DNA from: Closterium sp. NIES-65
Taxonomy: Eukaryota; Streptophyta; Zygnematophyceae; Desmidiales; Closteriaceae
DNA: 64,000 nucleotides
NCBI GenBank assembly: GCA_948144175.1
Contig: CANXME010002327.1
Location: 1,578,501-1,642,500, forward strand
Reading direction: 5' to 3'
In this document: one piece after another, positions 54,290 to 64,000 of the stretch
Position numbering within the stretch: the first letter of the stretch is position 1
Layout: each line of letters starts with the position of its first letter
Made by a program: the position numbers and the translations under genes
Notes under the pieces: generated by a model
What the model saw: only the letters and a program-made list of their open reading frames with translations
Databases searched by the model: none
Told to the model about the DNA's origin: nothing

Positions 54290-55260
54290 CTCCTCAGGCG
54301 GCTCGGGCGGCTCGGGCGGCTCGGGCGGCTCGGGCGGCTCGGGCGGCTCGGGCGGCTCGGGCGGCTCGGGCGGCTCGGGCGGCTCGCGCGGCTCGGGTGG
54401 CGTAGGGGCTCACGGGTGGCGCGGGCTGCTGGGGCTGCTCACGTGCAGCACGGCGGGCTGCAGCAGGGGCCGCGGGGAGGGCTGTAGCGGGGCCGACGGC
54501 GGGCTGTAGCAGGGGCCGGTGGCGGGCTGTAGCGGGGCCGGGGCGGGCTGTAGCGGGGCCGGGGCAAGCTGTAGCGGTGCCGGCGGCGGGCTGTAGCTGT
54601 GCCGGCGGCGGGCTGTAGCTGGGCCGGGGGCGGGCTGTAGCTGGGCCGGCGGCAGGCTGTAGCTGGGCCGGCGGTGGGCTGTAGCAGGGGCCGGTGCGGG
54701 CTGTAGCGGGGCCAACGGCGGGCCGTAGTGGGGCCGGTGGCAGGCTGTAGCGGGGCCAGTGGCGGGGTGTAGCGAGGCCAGTGGCGGGCTGTAGCGGGGG
54801 CGACAGCAGCTGAAGCGGGGCCGGCGTAGGGCCGTGGCGGGGCCGACGAGGTCTGGGCGGGGCCGACGAGGGGCCGAAGTGGGGCCTAGGCGGGCCGGCG
54901 GGGCTGAAGCGGGGCCAACGCGGGGCCGACGGGGCCTAAGCAGGGCCAACGCGGGGCCGACGGGGTCTAGGCGGGGCCGACGCGGGGCCAACGCGGGGCC
55001 GAAGCGGGGCCGACGGGCCTAAGCGGGGCTACGCGGGGCCGACGTGGGGCCTAAGCGGGGCCGACGGGGGGGTTACGCGGGGCCGACGTGGGGCCTAGGC
55101 GGGGCCGACGAGGAGCCGACGGGGTCTAGGTGGGGCCGACGTGGGGCCTAAGTGGGGCCGACGAGGGCTACGCGGGGCCGACGAGGGGCCTAGGCGGGGC
55201 CGACGAGGGGCCTAAGCGGGAGCACGACGGGGAGGGCGACACGGAGGGTCGCGAAAAAAA
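54290..55260. repeat. GC-rich tandem repeats in the leader of element B
   Basis: Two kinds of repeat lie between the primer site and gag: CGGGCGGCT 9-bp units at about 54300-54395, and loose 15-25 bp units of the GCGGGGCCGACG / GGCTGTAGCGGGGCC type from about 54480 to 55215. No stable coding frame is implied. They are part of the element's untranslated leader. Confidence 0.75.
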
Positions 55261-55331
55261 AATGCGCGCCTCGGGGCGCGCTTCGGTGGGCCCTAGGAAC
55301 AGGCCCTAAGAAGGGACCTGCTCTGATTCCA

Positions 55332-55463
55332 TGAGCAAGTGTGAACGAGAATGAGTGCAGTATGAAATGAAGTGAGTACAAATATGAAACCCTAATTGGG
55401 TCGTACCCCCTATGGGATACCCCACTATAGCCTACAGAAACAAGTAAGCTATATGTTCTGACA
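55332..55463 (-). repeat. 5' LTR of element B
   Basis: 132 bp. In element orientation it starts TGTCAGAACATATAG and ends CTTGCTCA, followed directly by the primer site. Confidence 0.88.
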
Positions 55464-55468
55464 CAGGA

Positions 55469-57833
55469 CTCTGCAGAACAGCATGCGCAAACTGCTACGT
55501 GGCATGCGGCTACCCAATCACCAGTGGCCTGCAGCAATGGACCATGCTGTCATGCTGCACAACTTGCTGTCGTCGTCGTCACTCCCGAACAACGCATCAC
55601 CGCATCTGCTGTGGACAGGAAAGCAGGGCAGCACAAAAATGTTACGAGTTTTTGGGTGCATGGTACAGTACCGACCCCCAGAAGCACGAGCGGGAAGATT
55701 TTCGCAACGGGCACAGTGGGGACTACACCTCGGCATCGAGAAAAATTACAACGCGTGGAGAATCTTCGACGTCCACACAAAAGAAACAGTAGCAGCACGT
55801 GATGTGATCTTCTACGAACGACTCACCCTTCAGACGTACCTCGCCAACTTGCACGAGAATCGGGACCTCACCGGTGGCTTTCGTGGTGACTGAGCCTTCG
55901 CCTCAGCAGCGGACGAAGCAGACTGGGATGAACAGAACGTCGACAACGCATCGGAGGAAGCCGGGCCTCTCCCGTACTGCTCCGTCGACGTGCCCATGGA
56001 TGAAGACAATCCTCGCGACAGTAACAATGCCGAAGTCTTCTACCATTTCGCCGACAATGGTTACGTAACACCTGTGACAGTCAACACCAACGAAGCAGAA
56101 AGGGTAGGGCCAAATTTCATACCCGACCCAGAAGCGGGAGACGAAGCAGCTTATCCCGAGGATCCAGAACTCCCTCGATACTCACAGACTGGGCTGCAAA
56201 TCCTTGGTCTCGTCACCGCAGTCCACGGGAACGCCGGCAGCACTCTTCCTAAAGAGCCTGCGACAGTTCAGCAGGCTCTGGGGGGGGAACACAGGGAGAA
56301 ATGGCGTGAAGCCATGGACAGGGAATTAAAGGCACTGGAGGAACGCAACACCTGGAAGGTCGTTCCCGCAAGCGTGGCACGGAACAAGACCATTCTCACC
56401 GGGAAACGGGTCTTCCGCATCCAGACGAAAGCTGACGGCACAATCGAGAAATTTAAAGCACGCTGGGTCGTGCGTGGATTCGACCAGGAACAAGGACGAG
56501 AATTCACCGAGACCTTCGCCCCAGTTAGTCGACATACCTCTCTCCGCATTCTTCTCGCCGTCGCCGCCATGAATAAGAAGAAGCTGCGACAGATCGATGT
56601 CGCCAACGCATTCCTCTACGTACCCGTCGACGCCGAAATCTTCGTCAAACTCCCACACTGCACTCACGGAAACCCCAACCAAGTCTGTCAACTACTGAAA
56701 TCACTCTACGGAATCAAACAAGCCCCGCAACTGTGGCAATAGCACCTACACACCCGCCTCACCCGCATCGGATTCCGACAGCTGCCTCACGACCAAGGAA
56801 TGTATCGCCTCACCAAAGGCGCAGACTACATCTTGCTGATCGTCTACGTCGACGACTTGCTTTACATCGGCTCCACCGACGACGTCATCACTTGGTTCGA
56901 AGGGGAGCTGCAGAAGGACCTCACGCTCACCGTCTCCTCCACCGTCACCCAGTATCTCGGGCTCAACATCCGCGAAGAAGAAAACGCTATCTACCTCAAC
57001 GCCGAGAAATACGCCGACACTATCGCCAAGCGCTTCTCACTCACACCTACCGCCATCGCCACGCCATACCGCCACACGACAGGAAGCGGCAAGGGAAATT
57101 CTGCTCCACTTAAGGCTGCCGGAATACGAGACTACCAGAGGAAACTGGGCTGCCTCCTCTTCGCAGCCGTAACCTGTCGCCCGGATCTATCCTACTCCGC
57201 GAGTCAACTCGCCACCTATATCAAGTAACCCGAAGCAGAGCACATGGCGGAGCTCGATCGCGCACTGCACTACTTCGTGAGCACATCGACGATCGGCCTA
57301 ACTTACTACAAGGGCGAAGCTACGACGACAAAACTAATCGGCTACGTCGATGCCGACCATGCTGGCGATTCTGATAACAGGCGTTCTCGCACCGGCTACT
57401 TCTATCGTCTCGAGCCTATCGGACCTATTTCCTGGCAGTCGAGTAAGCAGGAACTAATCGCTCTCTCTTCAGCTGAAGCAGAATATATCGCCCTCTGCTC
57501 AGCCACCAAGGAAGGACTCTACCTTCGCGAGTTGCTGGAAGAAGCAAAGTTAGCCGAGTTACCCAACTTCACCGTGTTCTGCGACAACCAATCTGCAATT
57601 CGCATCGCCAACAAAAGCGGATTCGCGAACAGAACGAAGCATATCGCTCTGCGATACTTCTTCGTAAAGGACGAGATCGAGAAAGGGAAACTCGAACTAT
57701 CCTACTATCCCACGTCCGAGATGGCAGCCGATTATTTGACCAAGAAACTCGGAAAACAGAAGTTCGAGTACTGCATGCTGCTGACTGGACAAGGCCACGT
57801 CACCATCAGCGACACTCCAGAAGCGAAGGGGAG
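55469..57833 (+). mobile_element. Element A: rest of integrase, RT and RNase H
   Basis: Beyond element B the plus strand resumes with the integrase C-terminal region (HLLWTGKQGS, RVFGCMVQYRP). RT follows at about 56400-57180, with KARWVVRGFDQEQG, QIDVANAFLYV and the catalytic VYVDDLLYIGS. RNase H is at about 57330-57740 (YVDADHAGD, then ALSSAEAEYIAL and NRTKHIALRYFF). This is standard copia order. It is part of a broken fossil. Confidence 0.85.
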
Positions 57834-58267
57834 TGTTGGGAACAATAAGTCTTAAGTGCCTCTGTCGTGTCGAAACTCAGGACGCTAGCGAAGCAGTCCG
57901 AATCGAAGCATCGCGAGTCAACCCTCGGAGGTTAGGGTAACCGCCTGGAGGTTACAAGAAAGTCAAAGGTCAGCGACCTTTGACTCGACAATTACAGCGC
58001 GACAGCAAGGACACACAACTGACTCGACATTGAGCAGTTGCCCGAGTCGCACTGTATCGAATCGCAACAGTAAAACGGTTTTAATCTATCTATTCGTATT
58101 CCTTGTACTCTTATATAAACCTTGTACTTGCTTGTTTAATTCAACTTACTTTGCCCTCACACACCAGCGCAAGGTGATTCAATCATTCTTCACTTCAACG
58201 CTTCCACTATTACAATCCTACTCAGTCCTTAAACTCTACAAAGATCCTGGGGCTTCTCAGCCCAACA
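57834..58267 (+). repeat. 3' LTR of element A (434 bp)
   Basis: TG...CA ends, nearly identical to the 5' LTR apart from the missing 364-bp segment and one 5-bp length difference. Followed by target duplication TTGAC. Confidence 0.9.
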
Positions 58268-58531
58268 TTGACGTCCGTCAATTTTCTTTCGCGCTAGTAT
58301 ATGTCCCATCTACCCTGCAAATGTGTAGCATTATCCTGTAGCAATAAAACTTCTGGGTTGGGTTGGGTTCTGGAGCCGCTCAGATCTGCATGTGATTTTT
58401 CCCGCTAGGAATTAACCAGATGTGACGGTGAGTGTCGCGCAACCGGGTGATGGAATTCGTGTGTCATCCTATGGCGCGCTGTCAAATTATAATTATGTCT
58501 AGGTTTTAGTGGAGAAGCCCATATACGGTAC

Positions 58532-58665
58532 TGTCAAATTATATGATTTATATAATTTAGGTTTAGGTTTTGTAGGGGTGTTTCTTAGGGGGTACAACTT
58601 TTCTCTCGTCACTTTTGTACCCCATGCCCCAAACTAGTCGACATCATTCCTCTCTCACCTTGACA
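58532..58665 (+). repeat. Probable 5' LTR of element C
   Basis: 134 bp starting TGTCAAATTATA and ending CCTTGACA immediately before the primer site; length and TGTCA start match the LTR of B. The same TGTCAAATTATA word also occurs at 58480, so the LTR could instead be 186 bp. The second copy needed to settle this is outside the window. Confidence 0.5.
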
Positions 58666-58989
58666 TGGTATAGAGCAGGAAGGTTCCTAGGAAGGGCCCA
58701 CCACGTTTAAGAAATTTTTTTCTGCCCGGAGCGCGCTTTGCGTTTCCCCTAGTCGCGCCACGGGCGCTTTCTCCTCGACGGCGAGTTGCGGCCGTTTCTT
58801 TCTTCGTTTTTCCCGGCCCCTTTGTTGGCCCCGCGCGACTCTCTCACGGCCTCCCCCCCCTCCTTTTTTTTTTTCCACGGTCGTGTCGTGACTCTGTCGC
58901 GCCTTTTGCGGCGTCGCTGCCGCCCAGCCGCGGCCTCGTCGCCGCCGATTCGCGGCCTTGTTGCCGCCGGTTTGCGGCCTGGTCGCCAC

Positions 58990-59870
58990 TGCAGCTGCAG
59001 CAGTAGCAGCCGCCGCGCCATCTGCAGCAGCCGCCGCGCCATCTGCAGCAGCCGCCGCTGCATCTCCAGCAGCAGCCGCAGCCACACCTTCTGCAGCGGC
59101 CGCCGCGTCATTTCCTGCAGCATCAACGGCCGCATTGTCTGCAGCAGCCGCCGCTGCATTTTCAGCAGCAGCAACTGCCGCTTCTTCTGCAGCAACTGCC
59201 GCTGCATTTCCAGCAGCAGCAACTACTGCACCCTCTTCAGCGGCAACTGCCGCATCTTCAGCAGCAGCCGCCGCTGCATCTACAACAGCAGCAGCTGCTG
59301 CATCTTCTCCAGCGGCTCCTTCCGCATCTTCAGCAGCAGCCGCCGCAGCATCTCCTGCAGCAGCAGCTGCCGCATCTTCATCAGCAGCCGCCGCAGCATC
59401 TACTGCAGCAGCAGCTGCCGCATCTTCAGCAGCAGCCGCCGCAGCATCTACTGCAGCAGCAGCTGCCGCATCTTCAGCAGCAGCCGCCGCAGCATCTCCT
59501 GCAGCAGCAGCTGCCGCACCTTCTGCAGCAGCAGCCGCCGCCACCTCCTGCAGCGACAACTGCCGCATCTACTGTAGCAGCAGCCGCCGCCACATCCTAC
59601 AGCGGCAACTGCCGCATCTTCACCAGCAGCCGCCGCAGCATCTACTGCAGCAGCAGCTGCCACATCTTCTGCAGCAGCAGCCGCCGCTATCTCCTGCAGC
59701 GGCCGCCGTAGCTACATCAGCATCAGCCGCCGCTGCCTCTGCAGCAGTGGCCGCCGCCGACCCAGCAACGACCGCCTCCGCATCTCCAGCAGCGGCAACA
59801 GCCGCACCTCCTGCAGCAGCTGCCGTCGCCGACTCAACTGCAGCAACTGCCGCAGCTGTCCCAACTGCTG
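58990..59870 (+). repeat. Alanine-rich minisatellite before gag of element C
   Basis: About 880 bp of imperfect repeats around GCAGCAGCCGCCGCATCT, with longer units of about 45-48 bp visible at 59330-59520. In the frame that leads into gag it reads Ala/Ser/Thr-rich without stops. It may be leader or an N-terminal extension; the first good ATG is at 59918. Confidence 0.75.
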
Positions 59871-61289
59871 CTGTTCCTGTTATCCTTCCATTTTCGACTG
59901 TTCCTCCTCCTGCTATCATGGCTAGCGCTCCTGTCCTAGCCTTCGATGCTGAGGGTCGCCCAGTGAAATTTGACACCTGGCTTGAGGATCTCCACCTCTT
60001 CCTACAGCTCACTGCCAAGGAAGACATCTCCCTGTATGATCATGCCCTCGGCCATGCTAGTGCCCCTGACTCCTCTGCTGCCAGCACGCTACGCTCCCAG
60101 TGGCAGACCCGCGACGCGCATGCTCGCTTTGCTATCCGCAACTCGCTACCGCTAGATGAGCGCGAGCACTTCGGCCAGTGCAAGACTGCTCAGGACCTGT
60201 ACACAGCCGTCGTTGCCCGCTACTCCTCGCCTGCATCTGCCACCCTAGGCCGCCTCACCCTACCCTACCTCTTCCCTGACCTGGCCTCTTTTCAGACCGT
60301 TGCCGATCTCATTACTCACCTTAAGACCAGTGAGGCCCGCTTTCGCGCTGCTATGCCTGCCGAGTTCCTCGCCAGCAACCCCCCACCGCTCTGGCTCACG
60401 CTCTACCACATTGTCACCCGCCTCCCTGACTCACTGCGCGCAGTCAGGGACTCTCTTCTTGCTCGCTCCCCTACTGAGCTCACCATCGCCATCCTTGAGA
60501 AGGATCTACTTGCAGCTGAGGCGAGCATCGTCGCCGTAGGTGCCTCTCGTGGCGAGCCCCGCCACCCCTTCTTTGAGGGGTGTTCCCCTTCCCCCCTTCT
60601 CCCCTCTGTCGCCACTGCTGCTGCTGTCGACCTCCTTGGTGCTGAGAAGGTCGGGGCTGCGTCTGCCTCGAGCGGGCGTCGCAAGAGCAGGGGGGGCAAG
60701 GGTGGGGGTGGAGGCGGGGGCGGTGGGGGTGGCGGCAGTGGGGGTGGCGGTGGGTCTGGAGACACTGGTGGTGGCAGTGGGGGTGGTGACAGCGGCGGCG
60801 GGAGTAGTGGCGGCGGCGGCGGTAGCAGCGGCGGCGGTGGTGGTCGTGGTCGCGGCAGGGGTGGAGGTGGCCGAGGCGGTGGCGGTGGCGGTGGTGGTCG
60901 TGGAGACGCTGGTGGTGGCCAGGGTCAGCAGCACGCCCCGACCCTCCAGGCCGCCCGTGAGTGGTACGCACAGCGTGGTTCCACTTGCACGTACGTCCAC
61001 CGCACTGGTGACCGCAAGGGCCTGCCGTGTGGGAGGCCGCACCCCACGCAGCGCTGCTACCAGCGCCTTACTGACGCGTGGCGCGCCCAGTTTCCTGGGG
61101 GTGCTGAGCTGCCCCACTGGCCTGAGCTGGAAAAGAAGGGTGTTGATATTTGGGCTTTAGACTTTGATGCTATTCTCACTGCCATGTATGCGATGTCTAT
61201 TAGTGGAGAGAGTGCTCAGTACCTGCGTGTTCCGCCCGACCCGGGCATTGTGACTTGTCAGGCTCCCGCTCTCAGTACTTGTGAGACTG

Positions 61290-61475
61290 CTGTCCCAGGT
61301 TCTGGTGAGGCTGCTGCTCTAGGTGCTAGTGTGTCTGCTGCCCTAGGTTCTGGTGAGGCTGCTGCCCTAGGTACTAGTGTGTCTGCTGCCCCAGGTCCTG
61401 GTGAGGCTGCTGCCCTAGGTACTAGTGTGTCTGCTGCCCCAGGTCCTGGTGAGGCTGCTGCCCTAGGTGCTATAG
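61290..61475 (+). repeat. 48-bp coding minisatellite in element C
   Basis: About four units encode repeats of GEAAALG and SVSAAPGP between gag and protease. Element B has a shorter related segment (AALGASASVLSG). Confidence 0.75.
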
Positions 61476-63359
61476 CCCCAGTCGCCCCTGGTACTGAGCC
61501 GACCGCCGCACTCCACACCTTCACTCTTGACTCAGGTGCTTCCCGCTCCTTCTTTCGTGACCGCACTGTCCTTGAGCCTCTTGCTCGGCCGGTTGCAGTC
61601 TCGCTAGCTGACCCCACTGGGGGTCCAGTCGTTGCGACTCACTCCACTGTCCTCCCTTGTCCTGCAGTCCCGTCCGGCACGCTGTCGGGTCTCTACCTCC
61701 CCTCGTTCTCTACGAACTTGGTGGCAGGATGTGAGCTACAGGATGGGGGTGTTCACCAGACCACCCCTGCCTACGAGCGAGTGACCCACTGCACGTGTGC
61801 TCGGACGGGTCGCCACCTGGCTACCTTTACTCGGGAGCCGGGGTCGGACCTGTACACACTGACCACTGAGTCCCCTCAGGTAGCTGCGTCCGCGTCTGCG
61901 TCGGCGTCAGGTCAGCTGTCCGCCCCCTGCTCGTGTCGCTCTCTGGCGCACGACACTGTCCTCTGGCACCACCGACTTGGCCACCCGTCTGTGCAGCGCC
62001 TTCGTGCCATGCACAAGCGACAGCTTGTCTCTGGTCTCCCTCGGGTTCTCCCTCCCCTCCCCCCCTCACCTGCTCCCGACTGCATTCCCTGTGTTGAGGG
62101 GCGGCAGCGCGCCGCTCCCCACTCCTCCTCCTTCCCCCCGACGACTGCTCCTTTGCAGACGCTACACATGGACGTGTGGGGCCCAGCCCGCGTCCGTGGT
62201 CAGGGTCAGGAGCGGTACTTCCTGATAGTTGTCGACGACTACTCGCGCTACACCACGGTCTTCCCCTTGCGCAGCAAGGGTGACGTCCCTGATGTCTTGA
62301 TCCCCTGGATTAGCCGAGCCCGTCTCCAGCTAGGCAAGCGCTTTCGCTCGGACTTTCCAGTCCTACGCTTGCACTCTGACAGAGGTGGTGAGTTCGCCTC
62401 CGACCTCTTGGCAGCCTACTGTGCTGAGCACGGCATCGAGCAGTCGTTCACGCTTCCGGCCTCTCCACAGCAGAATGGGGTCGCTGAGCGCCGCATTGGC
62501 TTGGTCATGGAGGTCGCTCGTACCTCCCTGACCCATGCGGCTGCTCCCCACTTTCTGTGGCCGTTTGCGGTCCGTTACGCAGCGCATCAGCTCAACCTCT
62601 GGCCCCGTGTCTCCTTCCCGGAGACTTCCCCGACTCTGCGGTGGACGGGAGAGGTTGGTGATGCGTCGCGTTTCCGGGTGTGGGGATTCCGAGCCTTTGT
62701 CCGCGATACGTCTGCGGACAAGATCTCGCGTCGCGCTGTTCCCTGTGTCTTTCTTGGCTTTGTCCCCGACGCGCCTGGCTGGCAGTTTTACCACGTCGCC
62801 TCGCGCCGGGTTCTGGCCTCTCAGGACGTCACTTTTGACGAGTCTGTCCCCTTCTACCGCCTCTTCCCCTACCGCACTGCCCCACTCCCCCCACCGCCGC
62901 TCTTCCTCGCACCAGGTGCTGCTGTGGTAGACCCCCTCCCCCCTCAGGGTGCCGCTCCCTCAGGTGTGTCCCAGGTAGACCCGGTTGACCCTGTTGAGGT
63001 AGCTGTCGAGTCCCGCCCTGCCAGAGGTGCTGAGCCTGAGAGTGCGGAGCCTGACAGTCCCGAGCCTGGGGGTGCGGAGCCTGGGGGTACTGAGCCTGGG
63101 GGTGCGGAGCCTGGGGGTGTGGCGACTGGGGGTGCTGCGTCTGGGGGTGTTGAGCCTGAGCGCACTACGTCTGGAGGAGCTCTCTCCTCCCAGCAGCTGC
63201 AGGAGAGGTACCTACAGTACTGCCGCCTCCGGAGCGGAGCTTCTGGAGCTCGTCCCAGTACTTCCCCTCCTGCCCAGGAGCTCCCCCCCATTCAGCAGAT
63301 CCGAGAGTGGTACGCGCGGCGCTACAGTCTCCGGAGTGGTGCCCCTGGTGCTGAGGACC

Positions 63360-63690
63360 TGGACGTTGGCGTTGTCGCTGGTGCTGAGGACCCGGGCGTT
63401 GGAGCTGCTGCTGGTGCTGCGGACCCGGGCGCTAGTGTTGTCACTGGTGCTGCGGACCCGGGCGTTGGAGCTGCTGCTGGTGCTGCGGACCCGGACACTG
63501 GCGTTGTCGCTGGTGCTGAGGACCCGGACGTTGGCGTTGTCGCTGGTGCTGAGGACCCGGGCGTTGGAGCTGCTGCTGGTGCTGAGGACCCGGACGTTGG
63601 CGTTGTCGCTGGTGCTGAGGACCCGGGCGTTGGAGCTGCTGCTGGTGCTGCGGACCCGGACGTTGGCGTTGTCGCTGGTGCTGAGGACCC
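63360..63690 (+). repeat. Coding minisatellite in the integrase-RT linker of element C
   Basis: Units of about 30 or 60 bp encode alternating GAEDPDVGVVA and GAEDPGVGAAA. Not present in this form in B. Confidence 0.8.
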
Positions 63691-64000
63691 CGCCGCTGCT
63701 GTCTCTACTGGTTCTGGAGCCGCTACGCGGCCGCGACCCTACTTTGTCCCGCTCCTTCAGCAGGTTCTTGGTCTCACGCCAGTCCAGTCGCAGTCACAGT
63801 TACCGCCCGCCTCCCCTCTCCCTGGTCCCTCTCCCTACACTGGTCCCACGGGAGGCCTTACTGAGCGTCGTGCGCCTGAGTCACGTCCAGCGTCGCCTGT
63901 CCGTACTGCGCGCACCGGTCGTCGTGCCCCGCGTGAGCGTCCTCCTCCTGTCCCGGGCACTCACTACATGACTCTGCGTCCCTCCACTGCTCCGCAGCGT

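Larger units (their letters stand above)
47918..55463 (-). mobile_element. Ty1/copia LTR retrotransposon fossil B, nested in A
   Basis: Identical 132-bp LTRs (47918-48049 and 55332-55463; plus strand TGAGCAAG...CTGACA) are flanked by the 5-bp duplication CAGGA at 47913-47917 and 55464-55468. It reads on the minus strand. The primer site TGGAATCAGAGC (tRNA-iMet type) abuts the 5' LTR at 55320-55331, and a CTATGGGGGTG-like purine tract sits by the other LTR. Gag lies at about 54210-52700 with a Gly-rich stretch (53130-53420), protease (TFTLDSGASRSFF) near 52600, integrase at about 52200-51100, RT at about 49700-48960 and RNase H at about 48790-48310. The LTRs look identical, so insertion was very recent and later than A. 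The coding body is broken in about three places. Confidence 0.9.
44284..58267 (+). mobile_element. Ty1/copia LTR retrotransposon fossil A (split by element B)
   Basis: Bounded by LTRs 44284-45087 and 57834-58267, both starting TGTTGGGAAC and ending CAGCCCAACA. Target duplication TTGAC at 44279-44283 and 58268-58272. A primer site of the tRNA-iMet type (TGGTATGAGAGC) directly follows the 5' LTR at 45088, and a purine tract (GAAGCGAAGGGGAG) precedes the 3' LTR. The order gag, protease, integrase, RT, RNase H defines copia. Outside the 364-bp length difference the LTRs differ at only about five positions, so it is young. It is broken: element B sits inside its integrase region, and there are about three further breaks. 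Confidence 0.9.
58532..64000 (+). mobile_element. Ty1/copia LTR retrotransposon fossil C (runs off right edge)
   Basis: Same family as B by protein content. The 5' LTR is followed at 58666 by primer site TGGTATAGAGC. Gag begins about 59918 (MASAPVLAFDAEGRPV) with a Gly-rich tract at 60690-60930. Protease (TFTLDSGASRSFF) is near 61520, pre-integrase/integrase at about 61960-62900 (LWHHRLGHPS, HMDVWGPARV, LRLHSDRGGEF, SPQQNGVAERR), followed by a Pro/Gly/Ala-rich linker to the window end. The RT, RNase H and 3' LTR lie outside. The visible coding part looks unbroken, so the element may be young; its age cannot be judged without the second LTR. Confidence 0.85.

Noticed and set aside
54410-54991. 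193-codon Pro/Arg-rich minus-strand open frame
   Set aside because: Produced by GC-rich tandem repeats in the leader of element B.
58687-59568. 293-codon Ala-rich minus-strand open frame
   Set aside because: Antisense reading of the alanine minisatellite of element C; composition alone keeps it open.
62944-63971. Leu/Arg-rich open frames in the linker of element C
   Set aside because: Alternate frames of the GAEDP and GGAEP coding repeats; the true reading is the copia polyprotein frame.

Overview
The window looks like nuclear DNA of a streptophyte (land plant or charophyte green alga). The reasons are plant-type leucine-rich repeats (LRRs) carried on uniform 72-nt phase-2 exons, a legume-type lectin domain, and Ty1/copia elements with primer sites resembling the plant tRNA-iMet type. 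I cannot name the species. There is no bacterial gene organisation, CRISPR array, rRNA or tRNA that I could support.

Positions 1-40683 appear to be one very large, intron-rich host gene on the minus strand. It begins with a signal-peptide exon (40518-40683) and an LRR N-cap exon (40272-40395). These are followed by 57 recognisable single-LRR exons between 39933 and 4997, then a last-LRR plus EGF-like exon (4196-4551). After that come an L-type (legume) lectin exon (3246-3908), a short linker exon (2416-2454), four exons of a papain-like (C1A) domain (758-2173), and two Cys-rich/EGF-like exons (66-598). The gene then runs off the left edge. Splice phases agree at every recognised junction, which is the main argument for one gene. 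The visible coding part is about 2,190 residues. The papain-like domain keeps the catalytic His and Asn, but has Ser at the position of the catalytic Cys.

The middle of the LRR array (about 8.6-22.0 kb) grew by segmental duplication. A five-exon cassette recurs several times with its introns, and a separate three-exon block occurs twice. Several cassette members are decayed or truncated. Introns hold microsatellites, a minisatellite, two copies of a GTTCG-rich palindromic repeat, a mariner-like miniature element, a hAT-like transposase remnant, a reverse-transcriptase remnant and a complete TRIM-like miniature LTR element.

Positions 40684-44278 form the upstream/intergenic stretch and contain a PIF/Harbinger-type MITE. 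From 44284 to the right edge lie three Ty1/copia fossils. Element A (44284-58267, plus) is split by element B (47918-55463, minus), and each has matching LTRs and its own 5-bp target duplication. Element C (from about 58532, plus) belongs to the same family as B and continues past the window.
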